From the NCBI RefSeq assembly GCF_014202275.1, contig NZ_JACHGF010000005.1:255789-319788 (forward strand): a stretch of DNA of 64,000 bases, in the 5' to 3' direction. The position numbers were made by a program, and so were the translations under genes. Origin of the DNA: Rhabdobacter roseus. Lineage in GTDB: Bacteria; Bacteroidota; Bacteroidia; Cytophagales; Spirosomataceae. A model generated the notes under the pieces. The model made no database searches and was not told the origin of the DNA. It was given only the letters and a program-made list of their open reading frames with translations. Positions 16,704 through 25,357 of this stretch are shown one piece after another; the stretch's first letter is position 1, and every line of letters begins with the position of its first letter.

Positions 16704-18113
16704 TCAGTGGCTATCTTCGTCGAAGCGATCCGTGATGGCCTTCCTGATGGCCTGGTGCGGGCGCATATTGGAGCTGCGGGTACGCGGCACGGCGCGGTCA
16801 CTGCCCGTAGACTTCGCCCGAAGCGCCAGGTTCGATACCGTCAGGTGGCTATTGCGCCACTGCTCGTATTCTTCTTCGCTCATGATGTTCCGGGCTACTT
16901 CACCCCGCGCGTAGCCGTCGCCGTAGGAGTGTATCCGGCTGTCGGTCAGGGCCAGCTTGCGCTCTTCTTCCAGGTCTACGATGGCCCGGCGAAGTACCTT
17001 TTCTTCTTCTTTGAGTTCATCCAGCGAGGGAAGTACCTCCAGGTCGTTCTCCATAATGTTTTTCTGGATAGACTGCTGCGCAAGTACCCTTTCTTCGGCG
17101 GTGAGCTCTTTCATGAGTCGCTTCCGACGACGCTTCAGGCGCCACCGGCGCGGGTCGATCTGGAGCCAGCGGAGCCAGAAGCTCTGCAAGATGGGCAGGG
17201 CCATCCCCAATGATACTGCCCCCGCAATGGCAAAGAGCAAACCGCTCAGCACGAAGGACAGCAGCGCCCAGGGACTATTCACCAAGTCGAGGCTCAGGTT
17301 GTCCGAGTCGCGCAGGGCCTGCTCAATTTTGTTGGTAAGCTCCGGGCTACTGATGGGCGCGCCCGTCAGCGGATCGACGGCGTTGAGCTGGATGTTTTTT
17401 ACCGATTTGTTAATGGCCTCCTTCAGCTTATCGGTGCGGTAGGCCTCGTACCGAAACCAGCCCAGTACCAGCAGGGTAGCCATCGAAAACAAAGCCAATG
17501 CCACCTTAAAGCGTCCGTAGCGCTGTTTGGCTTTGGGGGAATCGTCGGTCTGGTAGGGTCCTTCGATCAGCCGGTCGTAGGCGGGCTTCAGCAGGATGGA
17601 TACCATCGCCAACCCCACGGCAAAAGCCCAGGCTTCGGTAGAATTGCGAATATTCAGGGCGTAGGCCACAATTTCGTGGGAGATGATCAGGTCGCCCGCA
17701 ATGAAGGCGAGCCCGGCCGCCAAAAAGATGATCCCGGCCAGCAGCGAGTAGTGCCCCGAGGCTTTTTCGCGCTTCTCGCGCAGGAGCTGATCTTCCTCTT
17801 CCGTCAGGCCTACGCTTCGCTCAAGCTCTTTCACCCGCCGTGTAGTATGCTGAATCCCCTGGAGCTGCTCCTGCAGCTTGTCAAATGCTTCTTTACGACG
17901 CGCCTGGGCAACATGTTTGCGGCTGTCCAAGCGTTCCAGGTCGGCCCGCTTTTCGTTCAACTGATCCGTAACCCACTCGTGGCTTACCTTGCTGGCCAGG
18001 TAGGCTTCGTACACCTGGCGGTCGGTGCCTTCCATCCCACTGCTGTAGCCGTGTTGGTAGTCGGGTTGTTGGTGGGGCGTTGACTCTTCTATATCTTTCC
18101 GATTGTTTTCCAT
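16704..18113 (-). CDS. Four-TM coiled-coil membrane protein, unknown function
   Basis: Unrecognised protein of 469 residues. A polar N-terminus is followed by a charged coiled coil at about 45-118, two hydrophobic segments (about 121-140 and 160-178), a third at 204-222, and a fourth at about 280-305. A very basic stretch follows (RRWRLKRRRKRLMKEL near 325), then a second coiled coil at 335-400 and a polar tail. The layout of coiled coil, membrane block, coiled coil is shared with the next gene, 45 bases upstream on the same strand, which suggests that the two proteins form a membrane complex. No enzyme motif is visible. Confidence 0.7.
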   Translation of the reverse strand: MENNRKDIEESTPHQQPDYQHGYSSGMEGTDRQVYEAYLASKVSHEWVTDQLNEKRADLERLDSRKHVAQARRKEAFDKLQEQLQGIQHTTRRVKELERSVGLTEEEDQLLREKREKASGHYSLLAGIIFLAAGLAFIAGDLIISHEIVAYALNIRNSTEAWAFAVGLAMVSILLKPAYDRLIEGPYQTDDSPKAKQRYGRFKVALALFSMATLLVLGWFRYEAYRTDKLKEAINKSVKNIQLNAVDPLTGAPISSPELTNKIEQALRDSDNLSLDLVNSPWALLSFVLSGLLFAIAGAVSLGMALPILQSFWLRWLQIDPRRWRLKRRRKRLMKELTAEERVLAQQSIQKNIMENDLEVLPSLDELKEEEKVLRRAIVDLEEERKLALTDSRIHSYGDGYARGEVARNIMSEEEYEQWRNSHLTVSNLALRAKSTGSDRAVPRTRSSNMRPHQAIRKAITDRFDEDSH

Positions 18114-18158
18114 GCTTGCCTGGTCTAGTTGTGAGACTCGCTTTTCATTCCTGCGGTA

Positions 18159-19418
18159 CTACTGCCCCCGGATCTCGCGCAGCTGGCGTTCCGACAGCCG
18201 ACCCTTCATCTGACGGGCCAGGTAAAATTCACTCTCAAATAACTTGATCAACATATCCCGGCGGGCGTAGAGCTGCTCGCGCTCGGTTTCGGCCTCGCCT
18301 TGCTGGCGAAGTACCTGCCATTTCTGCACCCGCAGGCCGTCGATTTCTTCGCGCAGGCGAAGTACCTCTTCCTCCCAGGTACCGGCGTTTTCGCGCGTGT
18401 TACGCTCCTCGCGCCGGGTGCTTAGCCATACGCGCAGGTCGTTGCGCAATACGGTGATGTTGCTCAGCAGGAGCTTCCCGGCAAACAAAAACAGGAAGAA
18501 CACAAAAAAGAACAAAGACGCCGCTTGCCACCAGGCCTGTTGCTGCCAGGCTTGGGCCACCACAAACAACGCCGCCGCAAAGGGCATCCCTATTTCTTCC
18601 AGCAGCCGCCGTCCGTTTACGTTCGAGTCGGTATCGTGAAAAAGGGAAATACGACCAAACAGGCTAAACATCCCCGCCAGAAAAACGCCCAACGCCACCA
18701 ACGGGCTGGCCGCGAAAGAAGGCCGGAGGGTTTCTTCGATCAGGTAGTAGTTGCCCACGCACATGGCTACCGAGAGGGTGAGCCCTACCAGCGTACGGGG
18801 GAGTTGGTGCTCGCCTGCGTGGCGCAGATCTTCCGCGTTTTTGAGCTTGTGTTGCAGCTCTTCAATCCGGTTTTCTTTTTGTCCAATGAATAAATTGAGC
18901 TCCTGCACGCGCTCATTTTGCTGCTCCACCTCCCGCTCCGGGTCAGCGGCCAGGTGCGCAAAGTAGCTTTTGATAATCTCGGTCTTCTCCGTAGGCTCCG
19001 ACTCCGACAGCCCAAAAAGGACCCCTTCGTCGCGCAGGGTATCTTCGTCTTCGAGCCAGTACGGGATGGTCAGCGCCGCCGCGGGAGGTACTTCATCCCG
19101 AACCGGGTCGGGCGTAAAACGCACCGGCAAAGCCGACGGGCTCGTATCAGCCGCGTAGGTACCTGTACGGAGGGGTACTTCGACGGGGAGAGGGGGGCTG
19201 GCGGCCAACGCAGGCGGACGGTTGGGAGTAGGCGGTACGGAGGGGCCGGGTACCGCCGTACCGGGTACCGCTGGGGTTGTATACGATGAGTAAGCGGGGT
19301 TTGAAGCATTGCCTGGCTCCTCAGCCGGACTTCCCGTTGCTTCTTCCTCGTAGTAGTCGAGCTCGCCGGGGCGAGGTGCATTAAAAAACTGTAAGAAGCG
19401 CTCCTTGAATGTTGTCAT
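18159..19418 (-). CDS. Pro-rich, four-TM coiled-coil membrane protein, unknown function
   Basis: Unrecognised protein of 419 residues from the ATG at 19418; an eight-residue upstream extension is possible. Residues 30-110 are a disordered Pro/Ser/Thr-rich linker. A coiled coil follows at about 150-195, then four hydrophobic segments between about 205 and 325, and a long C-terminal coiled coil rich in Arg and Glu (about 335-415). The overall plan matches the neighbouring 469-residue protein. The gene lies between that protein and an upstream HolD-like protein in one minus-strand cluster. The role is unknown; a structural or trafficking complex is a guess. Confidence 0.7.
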   Translation of the reverse strand: MTTFKERFLQFFNAPRPGELDYYEEEATGSPAEEPGNASNPAYSSYTTPAVPGTAVPGPSVPPTPNRPPALAASPPLPVEVPLRTGTYAADTSPSALPVRFTPDPVRDEVPPAAALTIPYWLEDEDTLRDEGVLFGLSESEPTEKTEIIKSYFAHLAADPEREVEQQNERVQELNLFIGQKENRIEELQHKLKNAEDLRHAGEHQLPRTLVGLTLSVAMCVGNYYLIEETLRPSFAASPLVALGVFLAGMFSLFGRISLFHDTDSNVNGRRLLEEIGMPFAAALFVVAQAWQQQAWWQAASLFFFVFFLFLFAGKLLLSNITVLRNDLRVWLSTRREERNTRENAGTWEEEVLRLREEIDGLRVQKWQVLRQQGEAETEREQLYARRDMLIKLFESEFYLARQMKGRLSERQLREIRGQ

Positions 19419-19505
19419 GGCCAGATTGGTTTTACCCCGCAATTATCTTCCAAAACAGCGAAAGGTAAAAATATATTGTGATGGCTGGTAAATATTTGCG
19501 CGTAC

Positions 19506-20201
19506 TTAGCTCAGGGCGAACATTTTCTGCAAGGCCAGCCACAGGCGTTTTTTCAGCGCTTTATCAGCCTCGATCACCGCCAGCGGATCGGCCAGCAAAA
19601 ACCAGATCCCCTCGACCTGCTTGGGCGTATAGGGCGGCAGGAGCAGGTCCAGCTGGAGCTTGATGAGCGGCACGCCAAAGGTGATGAAGTGGTTGGTGAG
19701 CTTACCCGAAAGTACCCGGCGGGCGTCGGCGGTAGGTAGGTAGCTAAAATTAAGGATGTCGGCCTCGGCGGAGGAATGCCCTACGGCCTTGAGGATGTTG
19801 GTCAATAACGCGTGCTCCGACGCCAGTAGCTCGGGCTGCTGGGGTTCGTCGACGAGCACCAATACCCGGTGCTGCAAGGCCGGGAAGGCCGGGCTAGGTA
19901 CCTCGGGGCTAGGCAGCGGCGCGGGTACTTCCGTAGCAGGTACCGGTACGGGAAGTACCTGCGGTGCTTTTCCCACGATGTCTGTATCCACAGCGGCTGT
20001 ATCCACAGTGGCTGTATCCACGAGGGCTACGGCTTCTGGGGCAGTGGGTACTTGGGGCGTTGGCTCGGAGGTTTTTATGGGGCTGGGTACTTCGGGAACC
20101 AGTACCGCTTCCGGCTGGTAGGGTACTGGTACTTCCTCCACCCGAAATAGGGTATCGTACTGAAAAAAGGTTTGATAAAAGGTCGGAGGTAAGGTACTCA
20201 T
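19506..20201 (-). CDS. Pro/Val-rich protein with a conserved C-terminal domain
   Basis: Protein of 231 residues in two parts. Residues 20-110 are low-complexity Pro/Val/Ala sequence that includes three VDT-x-x units. Residues 110-231 form an ordered domain: RVLVLVDEPQQPELL, then HALLTNILKAVGH, ITFGVP and a C-terminal LKKRLWLALQKMF. I associate this domain with HolD (DNA polymerase III psi)-like or uracil-DNA-glycosylase-like proteins of Bacteroidota, but from memory and with low certainty. It starts the cluster with the two coiled-coil membrane proteins. Confidence 0.6.
   Translation of the reverse strand: MSTLPPTFYQTFFQYDTLFRVEEVPVPYQPEAVLVPEVPSPIKTSEPTPQVPTAPEAVALVDTATVDTAAVDTDIVGKAPQVLPVPVPATEVPAPLPSPEVPSPAFPALQHRVLVLVDEPQQPELLASEHALLTNILKAVGHSSAEADILNFSYLPTADARRVLSGKLTNHFITFGVPLIKLQLDLLLPPYTPKQVEGIWFLLADPLAVIEADKALKKRLWLALQKMFALS
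19982..20026 (-). repeat. Three 15-bp tandem units coding VDT repeats
   Basis: Units start at 19982, 19997 and 20012 and share ctgtatccac at their left ends. They encode three five-residue VDT-containing repeats within the linker of the 231-residue protein. Such a repeat could change in number by slippage without breaking the frame. Confidence 0.8.
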
Positions 20202-20261
20202 GGAAGCTACGAAGGAGAAATAAAATAAAGGTACTTGCTTTTATATACATGTAGGCAGAGA

Positions 20262-20663
20262 TCAGTCCAGCTTCAGCGGGTACCATTCAACGTTTTTCAA
20301 AGGAGCCCGGCGCGAGTACCCTTGCGTGGGGGCGTAGTGTGTTTCGAGGTAGTCGAGCACGAGGGGCTCGGTATCACCCAGGTCCCAGAGGTTGTGGTTG
20401 GCCTGCATCCAGCGAATTTTTTGCCGCCAGCCGTCGCGGGTGAAGCGGTTCTGCGTGATGAGCATGGGCGAGTGGCAGCTCGTGCACTGCGCCTTCACGA
20501 GCACCAGGTTTTTATCCACGACAAGCCCCGTCTCGGGGTCTTTTTGCAGGGTATCTTTCCAAACCAGCGGGGCCTCCGGGGTACTTTCCGGAGCTACCAG
20601 GTAGTTGGTTTTCCCCATCATTATACCCGCTACGAGCCCCACGACAACAATCCAGCGTCCCAT
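20262..20663 (-). CDS. sorB: Monoheme cytochrome c subunit of sulfite oxidase
   Basis: This 133-residue exported c-type cytochrome has an N-terminal hydrophobic signal or anchor (about 4-20) and a single heme motif CTSCHS near residue 60. The distal Met is probably in the region of MQANHNLWDLG. It lies 60 bases behind the molybdopterin sulfite oxidase on the same strand, the classic SorAB pairing in which SorB takes electrons from SorA. The gene name follows from the pairing; the protein alone would only be called cytochrome c. Confidence 0.78.
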   Translation of the reverse strand: MGRWIVVVGLVAGIMMGKTNYLVAPESTPEAPLVWKDTLQKDPETGLVVDKNLVLVKAQCTSCHSPMLITQNRFTRDGWRQKIRWMQANHNLWDLGDTEPLVLDYLETHYAPTQGYSRRAPLKNVEWYPLKLD

Positions 20664-20723
20664 TTGTGACTTTTTTTTCTTATCCTATTAGTTTAAATAA
20701 TCTCCTTCTAAGGTACCTACCCG

Positions 20724-21962
20724 CTACGCCACCTTCACCGCAATGCGGTGGCAGGCGTTGTTGAGGTACCCGCCCGGATTCCAGGCCGGGGTCACCATGG
20801 GCTGGGCTACGCCGGCCTCGTCGGTGGCGCGTACCCATACTTCGTAGTACCCTTGGGCCGGGAAGGCCAGCTCCGCGTTCCAGTGCTGCCAGGCCAGGCG
20901 GTTGACGGGCGCTTCCAGCGTACAGGCCTGCCAGGTAGCGCCGTAGTCGAGCGAAACGCTCACTTCCTTCACGGCGCGGTCGCCCGCCCAGGCGTGGCCC
21001 CGCAGGGGTAGTTTGCGCCCGGTTTCGATCACCGCCCCCGACCTCGGAAACGTAATGAGCGACTTCACCGGCATGGATTCGATGATCTTGTAATATTCGT
21101 CGGTTTCGGGTAGTTGCGCGCCCGGCTCTACGGGTTGCCGCGGAACGCGGTAGCTGTGGCCGTCCATTTTAGCGCCGTCGTGCACGCGGTCGCGCACCGA
21201 GATGGTATGCAGCCACTTGCCCGACACCGAGGCCGGCCAGCCGCCCACCACTAGCCGCAGCGGGTACCCGTGAAACTCCGGAATGTCCTTGCCGTTCAGG
21301 GCCCAGGCCACCAGGGTTTCGTCTTCGAGCGCCTTGGCCATAGGTACCCCGCGCGAAATAGCGGCTTTGCTCGGGTCGCGGCTGGGGTGCAGGTCTTTGC
21401 CGTAGTAGCCTATGTACACGGCGTTGTTTTTTAGGCCCACGTCGGCCAGGATGTCCTTCAGCCGCACGCCCGTCCACTGGGCGCAATGCACGGCCCCGTC
21501 GCCCCACTGGTTGCCCGAAGCCGTAGGTACGAACCCCGACCGGCTGTTGCCGCCGCACTCCAGCGTGAGCTGGTAGGTATGGTGTTTGAATTTCTTCTTC
21601 AGCTCGGCCAGCGAGTAGGTTTTGGGTTTGTTCACCGACTCTCCGTTGATGGTCAGCGTCCATTTTGAGACGTCGATTTTTTCGGGCACCAGGCCGTTGT
21701 TTCGGATAAACATGCTTTCGACGGGCGTCACCTTGTCATCCAGCAGATGGATGGGCGCTTCGACGTTCCAGGGGCGGTCGCTCAGCACGACCATCTCTTT
21801 GTGCTTGCCTTTGAGGGCATCTTCTTCGCCTAGAATTAAGGGCAAGTACCCCCGAGGCATCTTGTCGGCAAAGGCAATGTCCGTCCCCAGCGCGGCAGCC
21901 AGGGCGGTGAGGGTACTTTTTTTCAAAAAACCACGGCGGTCAAATAACGAATCGGTAGGCAC
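20724..21962 (-). CDS. sorA: Sulfite oxidase, molybdopterin subunit (Tat-exported)
   Basis: This 412-residue periplasmic molybdoenzyme oxidises sulfite to sulfate. The Tat signal DRRGFLKKST is at residues 8-17. The Mo-ligating Cys lies in LECGGNSRSGF near residue 136. The oxidoreductase molybdopterin domain (about 60-270) is followed by the Mo-co dimerisation domain (about 295-410). The start codon is GTG: an in-frame TGA lies two codons upstream and no ATG precedes the Tat motif. The adjacent cytochrome gene supports the SorA assignment. Confidence 0.88.
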   Translation of the reverse strand: MPTDSLFDRRGFLKKSTLTALAAALGTDIAFADKMPRGYLPLILGEEDALKGKHKEMVVLSDRPWNVEAPIHLLDDKVTPVESMFIRNNGLVPEKIDVSKWTLTINGESVNKPKTYSLAELKKKFKHHTYQLTLECGGNSRSGFVPTASGNQWGDGAVHCAQWTGVRLKDILADVGLKNNAVYIGYYGKDLHPSRDPSKAAISRGVPMAKALEDETLVAWALNGKDIPEFHGYPLRLVVGGWPASVSGKWLHTISVRDRVHDGAKMDGHSYRVPRQPVEPGAQLPETDEYYKIIESMPVKSLITFPRSGAVIETGRKLPLRGHAWAGDRAVKEVSVSLDYGATWQACTLEAPVNRLAWQHWNAELAFPAQGYYEVWVRATDEAGVAQPMVTPAWNPGGYLNNACHRIAVKVA

Positions 21963-22045
21963 GGGTCAATGCGGGTTTGAGGTACTGCTGAAGATCAAAT
22001 TTACTACTTTATGTACTCTTTAAAAAATACGCTCGGGCGTTTGGC

Positions 22046-23608
22046 TTAGTTCCCAAGTACCTTCTGCGCGGCATGGTAACCGGGTATGCCACTCACCGCG
22101 CCGCCGCGTTTCGCACCCGAGCCACACAGCAGCAGCCGGGGGTACTCGGTTTCGACGCCGCGCTGTCCGGCTTCGTCGGGGGTTTCGGCAAAAAACCAGC
22201 TCAGCGGTGCATGAAAGATGTTGCCGCGCGGCATGCGCAGCGCTTGCTCCAAATCCAGCGCACTCTTGGCTTCCAGGCAAAGCGAGCCGTCGCGCTGGCG
22301 GGCCAGGCAGTCTTCGAGGGGCTCGTCCAGCCACTGATTCAGCGTTGAGAGGTACCTTTCGACCAGCTGCTGCTTGGTCTTTTCCGGGTTTCCTACAAAA
22401 AGCGAGTAGGGCGCGTCCAGTCCAAACAGCGTAATGGTATGGTACCCCTGCTGCCGCAGGGCGGGGCTCAGGATGCTGCCGTCAGTGAGGGTGTGGCAGT
22501 AGAGCTCAAAGGGCGGCTCGGAGGGTAGTTTACCCTTTTCGCCCGCCGCAAACGCCGCCTGCATCTGGGTGTACGACTGGTTGACGTGGAAAGTACCCGC
22601 AAACGCTTCCCGGGGATCTACGCCCGCCCGCAGCCGGGGTAGTTTGTGCAGCAGCAGGTTGAGCTTGAAGGCCGTGCCTTCCTGGCCTGGGAGGTTGGGC
22701 TCAGGTACTTGCCCCAGCAAGCGCCGCAGTTCCGCCAGGGCCGCATTCACCAGCACATGGCGGGCCCGTACGGTACGTTCCTGACCGTCTTGCGCATAAT
22801 GTACCTCCGGGTACTCCGAATGCGGATATATATGAAGTACCTCGGCCTGAGTCTGAAACGTAACTCCGCATTGAAGCGCCAACGCGTGTAGACTCCCGGC
22901 CAGACGCCCCATGCCGCCCACGGGTACCCGCCACTCGCCCGTGCCGTTGCCGATCACGTGGTAGATAAACGTCCGGTTTTGTAGCAGGGACGCATCGTGC
23001 GCGTGGGTGTTGGCCCCAATCTTCGCGTCGGTCAGGACCAAGCCACGCAGCAGGTCGTGCTGAAGGTGGGTTTCGATGAATTCTCCCAGCGGTTTTTCAA
23101 CCAGTCCCTCCCAAATGGCCCGGTCGGTTTGGGCCTTAAATACATCCTGAAAGTACCCCTGCGGGCGCAGCGGCTCCAGCAACGACGGCCACACCAGCTC
23201 GGCAAAACGCCCCAGCTGCCGCTGAAAAGTCTGGTAGTGCTGGTAGGCCTGGGGGTAGAGGCGCGTCAGCTCCTGCGCGTTGCGACCGGGGTGTGCGTTG
23301 CTGAGCAGCAGGCCGTCGGGCTGGCCGGAGCGGTCGTAGGGCGTATAGGAAGCCACCGAGCGGCGACGCAGCTCTAGAGGTACCTTCAGATCACGCAGGA
23401 TCTGGGCCGGAAAAAGGCTCACCAGGTAGGAGTAGCGCGAGAGCGAGGCGTCGTAGTCGGGGAAAATACGGCTGGAGGTAGTGGCACCGCCCAGGTAGCT
23501 ATTTCGCTCTAGCACAAGTACCTTCTTGCCGGCCGCCGCCAGATAGCAGGCCGCCACCAGGCCGTTGTGCCCAGCCCCCACTATGATTACCTCGTAGTCC
23601 GGTTTCAT
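22046..23608 (-). CDS. Phytoene-desaturase-like FAD oxidoreductase
   Basis: This 520-residue flavoprotein belongs to the CrtI/PYROXD2-type amine-oxidase superfamily. The dinucleotide-binding motif VGAGHNGLVAACYLAAAGKK starts near residue 10 and is followed by VLERNSYLGGATTS. The C-terminal FAD motif is in LLLCGSGAKRGGAVSG near residue 490. Paralogues without carotenoid genes beside them are common, and none are adjacent here. It is transcribed alone; the substrate is unknown. Confidence 0.85.
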   Translation of the reverse strand: MKPDYEVIIVGAGHNGLVAACYLAAAGKKVLVLERNSYLGGATTSSRIFPDYDASLSRYSYLVSLFPAQILRDLKVPLELRRRSVASYTPYDRSGQPDGLLLSNAHPGRNAQELTRLYPQAYQHYQTFQRQLGRFAELVWPSLLEPLRPQGYFQDVFKAQTDRAIWEGLVEKPLGEFIETHLQHDLLRGLVLTDAKIGANTHAHDASLLQNRTFIYHVIGNGTGEWRVPVGGMGRLAGSLHALALQCGVTFQTQAEVLHIYPHSEYPEVHYAQDGQERTVRARHVLVNAALAELRRLLGQVPEPNLPGQEGTAFKLNLLLHKLPRLRAGVDPREAFAGTFHVNQSYTQMQAAFAAGEKGKLPSEPPFELYCHTLTDGSILSPALRQQGYHTITLFGLDAPYSLFVGNPEKTKQQLVERYLSTLNQWLDEPLEDCLARQRDGSLCLEAKSALDLEQALRMPRGNIFHAPLSWFFAETPDEAGQRGVETEYPRLLLCGSGAKRGGAVSGIPGYHAAQKVLGN

Positions 23609-23890
23609 CGGTTAAAAGACAGTTAGAGCGAAAAAAATTAAAGAAAAATAAAAGTGCTCGTTTTTATTTCACTAAGTACCTGGAAAAGATAGCCTAACCG
23701 CACGAATGATGGAGAAATACCCGGTCTTTGAATATTTATAATTAGATAGTGCTCCGTGGTAACATCAAAATCTTTTTATGATCACAAATAACCATGTATC
23801 AGCCACTTACTACTACAAAAAAAGAAGCCCAGGCTGGACCTGCACTTTTGTAACTCTTCGGGAAAAATACGCCTTAAAAAAAACGAAGTG

Positions 23891-23921
23891 TTGCATTGTA
23901 TCTTCGATATACGTAATATTG
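23891..23921 (+). promoter_or_regulatory. Candidate promoter of a small RNA
   Basis: TTG at 23891-23893 and TAATATTG at 23914-23921 are separated by 20 bases, close to the Bacteroidota TTTG-N19-TAnnTTTG pattern. The strand is opposite to both neighbouring genes, so it cannot serve them. Confidence 0.4.
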
Positions 23922-23927
23922 TGCATA

Positions 23928-23979
23928 GTGTGTGTATAGTGTAGAAACATCTGACTGAGTTTTTCGGTCAGATGTTTTT
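23928..23979 (+). ncRNA. Candidate short RNA of about 50-55 nt
   Basis: A transcript started near 23928 would contain about 17 bases of unstructured sequence and then the intrinsic terminator at 23945-23979 (11-bp stem, 11-base loop, T run). No coding frame is present. The strand is opposite to pdxJ on one side and the flavoprotein on the other, so the terminator has no other evident gene to serve. This rests on promoter and terminator signals alone. Confidence 0.35.
23945..23979 (+). terminator. Plus-strand rho-independent terminator
   Basis: A perfect 11-bp stem (23945-23955 with 23967-23977) has an 11-base loop and is followed by T-rich sequence on the plus strand. The minus-strand side has no T run after the stem. 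Confidence 0.75.
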
Positions 23980-24026
23980 GTTTTCACCCCCCTTAAGTCT
24001 ATACAGAGCTACAGACTTACTACATC

Positions 24027-24749
24027 TCACTCTTCTTGTAGCTCCCGCCGGTACATCTGAATCGTATTTTCCAGCCCAAAGTACAGCGCATCACAAACAA
24101 GCGCATGACCAATGGATACTTCATCCAGCCAGGGAATACTTTTTTTCAAAAACCGCAAATTTTCCAAACTCAGGTCATGCCCCGCGTTGAGGCCTAGCCC
24201 TACCTGCTGCGCCCGCTCGGCCGCGCGTACAAAGGGAGCCACGGCCGTGTATTGATCCTCAAAGTAGTAGTGCGCGTAGGGCTCCGTGTAGAGCTCCACG
24301 CGGTCGGCCCCGCAGGCTTTGGCCCCTTCCACCATGCGCTCGTCGGCGTCCACAAATACCGACACCCGGATTCCTGCCCCTTTGAATTCCGCCACTAGGT
24401 CGGCTAGCCGGGCGTGGTGCGTAAGCGTATCCCAGCCCGCGTTGGACGTAACGGCCCCCAGCGCGTCGGGCACAAGGGTTACCTGCGCGGGGCAGGTGGC
24501 TAGTACCAGCTCTACAAATTTGCGTTCGGTGGGATTGCCTTCTATGTTGAACTCCGTCGTCACGACCTCCTTTAGATCGTAGACATCCTGGTAGCGAATG
24601 TGCCGCTCGTCGGGCCGGGGGTGCACCGTAATCCCCTGCGCGCCGAAGCGCTCGCAGTCGAGGGCTACCTTCACTACGTTGGGATTATTGCCGCCGCGCG
24701 CGTTGCGCAGGGTCGCTATTTTATTGATATTGACGCTAAGGCGAGTCAT
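24027..24749 (-). CDS. pdxJ: Pyridoxine 5'-phosphate synthase
   Basis: This 240-residue cytoplasmic enzyme condenses 3-amino-1-hydroxyacetone phosphate with deoxyxylulose 5-phosphate in vitamin B6 synthesis. The family start [20 protein letters not shown], the [11 protein letters not shown] stretch, and the end [15 protein letters not shown] with EVSIGHAL are all present. Length is normal. It is divergent from the yqeY-cvpA operon and transcribed alone. Confidence 0.95.
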   Translation of the reverse strand: MTRLSVNINKIATLRNARGGNNPNVVKVALDCERFGAQGITVHPRPDERHIRYQDVYDLKEVVTTEFNIEGNPTERKFVELVLATCPAQVTLVPDALGAVTSNAGWDTLTHHARLADLVAEFKGAGIRVSVFVDADERMVEGAKACGADRVELYTEPYAHYYFEDQYTAVAPFVRAAERAQQVGLGLNAGHDLSLENLRFLKKSIPWLDEVSIGHALVCDALYFGLENTIQMYRRELQEE

Positions 24750-24807
24750 GGAGCAGGTACTTTTGGTGAGTATTTATAAAATTAAAAAGCGTCGATGACA
24801 TTCTTCG

Positions 24808-24815
24808 TAACTTTG
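24808..24815 (+). promoter_or_regulatory. TAnnTTTG element before yqeY
   Basis: TAACTTTG matches the Bacteroidota -7 consensus TAnnTTTG. No good TTTG is found 19 bases upstream. The implied start leaves a leader of about 85 bases before the yqeY ATG at 24908. Confidence 0.35.
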
Positions 24816-24907
24816 TGGTAAAGTTAAGCGCTCCGGACCGAATACCGCTCATGGCGGGGCCAATATCGTCCGGAGCCAATGTACCCATCCAAACTACGTA
24901 CCTTCGT

Positions 24908-25357
24908 ATGTCACTCAAAAGTAAAGTAGAAGCCGGCATCAAAGATGCCATGCGGGCCAAAGACCAGGACGCGCTCCGCGCGCTGCGCGCGCTCAAATCG
25001 TTGATCTTACTGGAAGCCACCAAAGGAGGTGCGTCGGACGAGCTTTCGCCCGACGAAGAGCTCAAGCTCCTGACTAAAGCCGCCAAGCAGCGCCGCGAGG
25101 CCGCCGAAATATACCAAACCCAGGGCCGCGAAGACCTGTGGGCCAAGGAAGAAGCGGAGCTCGCGGTGATCGAGCAGTTTTTGCCCAAGCAACTCACCGA
25201 CGAAGACGTAGAGGAACGCCTGCGGGAGATCATCGCGCGGGTAGGTGCCACCGGCCCTTCGGACATGGGCAAGGTGATGGGGGTAGCCACCAAAGAGCTT
25301 GCCGGCCAGGCCGAAGGGCGTACTATTTCCACGCTGGTGAAGAAGCTGCTGGCATGA
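24908..25357 (+). CDS. yqeY: GatB/YqeY domain protein
   Basis: This 149-residue protein is a stand-alone YqeY domain, related to the C-terminal domain of the GatB amidotransferase subunit; its cellular role is not settled. The start SLKSKVEAGIKDAMRAKD and the ends EFLPKQL-type (EQFLPKQLTDEDVEERL) and GPSDMGKVMG are characteristic. I use the ATG at 24908; the 31-codon extension upstream covers the leader. The stop overlaps the next start by four bases, so it is translationally coupled to cvpA. Confidence 0.9.
   Translation: MSLKSKVEAGIKDAMRAKDQDALRALRALKSLILLEATKGGASDELSPDEELKLLTKAAKQRREAAEIYQTQGREDLWAKEEAELAVIEQFLPKQLTDEDVEERLREIIARVGATGPSDMGKVMGVATKELAGQAEGRTISTLVKKLLA

Larger units (their letters stand above)
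23609..24026. other. 418-bp intergenic region
   Basis: This AT-rich spacer lies between two minus-strand genes. The right third holds a plus-strand promoter-like pair and terminator, listed as a candidate small RNA. The left part (23640-23880) has no open frame or hairpin that I can support. No tRNA-like fold was found. Confidence 0.5.

Noticed and set aside
20724-21962. A truncated sulfite oxidase, as no ATG start is present
   Set aside because: A GTG start lies just behind an in-frame TGA and directly before a complete Tat signal, so the protein is full length.
23640-23980. A tRNA or 6S RNA gene in the spacer before pdxJ
   Set aside because: No cloverleaf, T-loop or long closed-bubble structure could be drawn; only the short terminator hairpin is supported.
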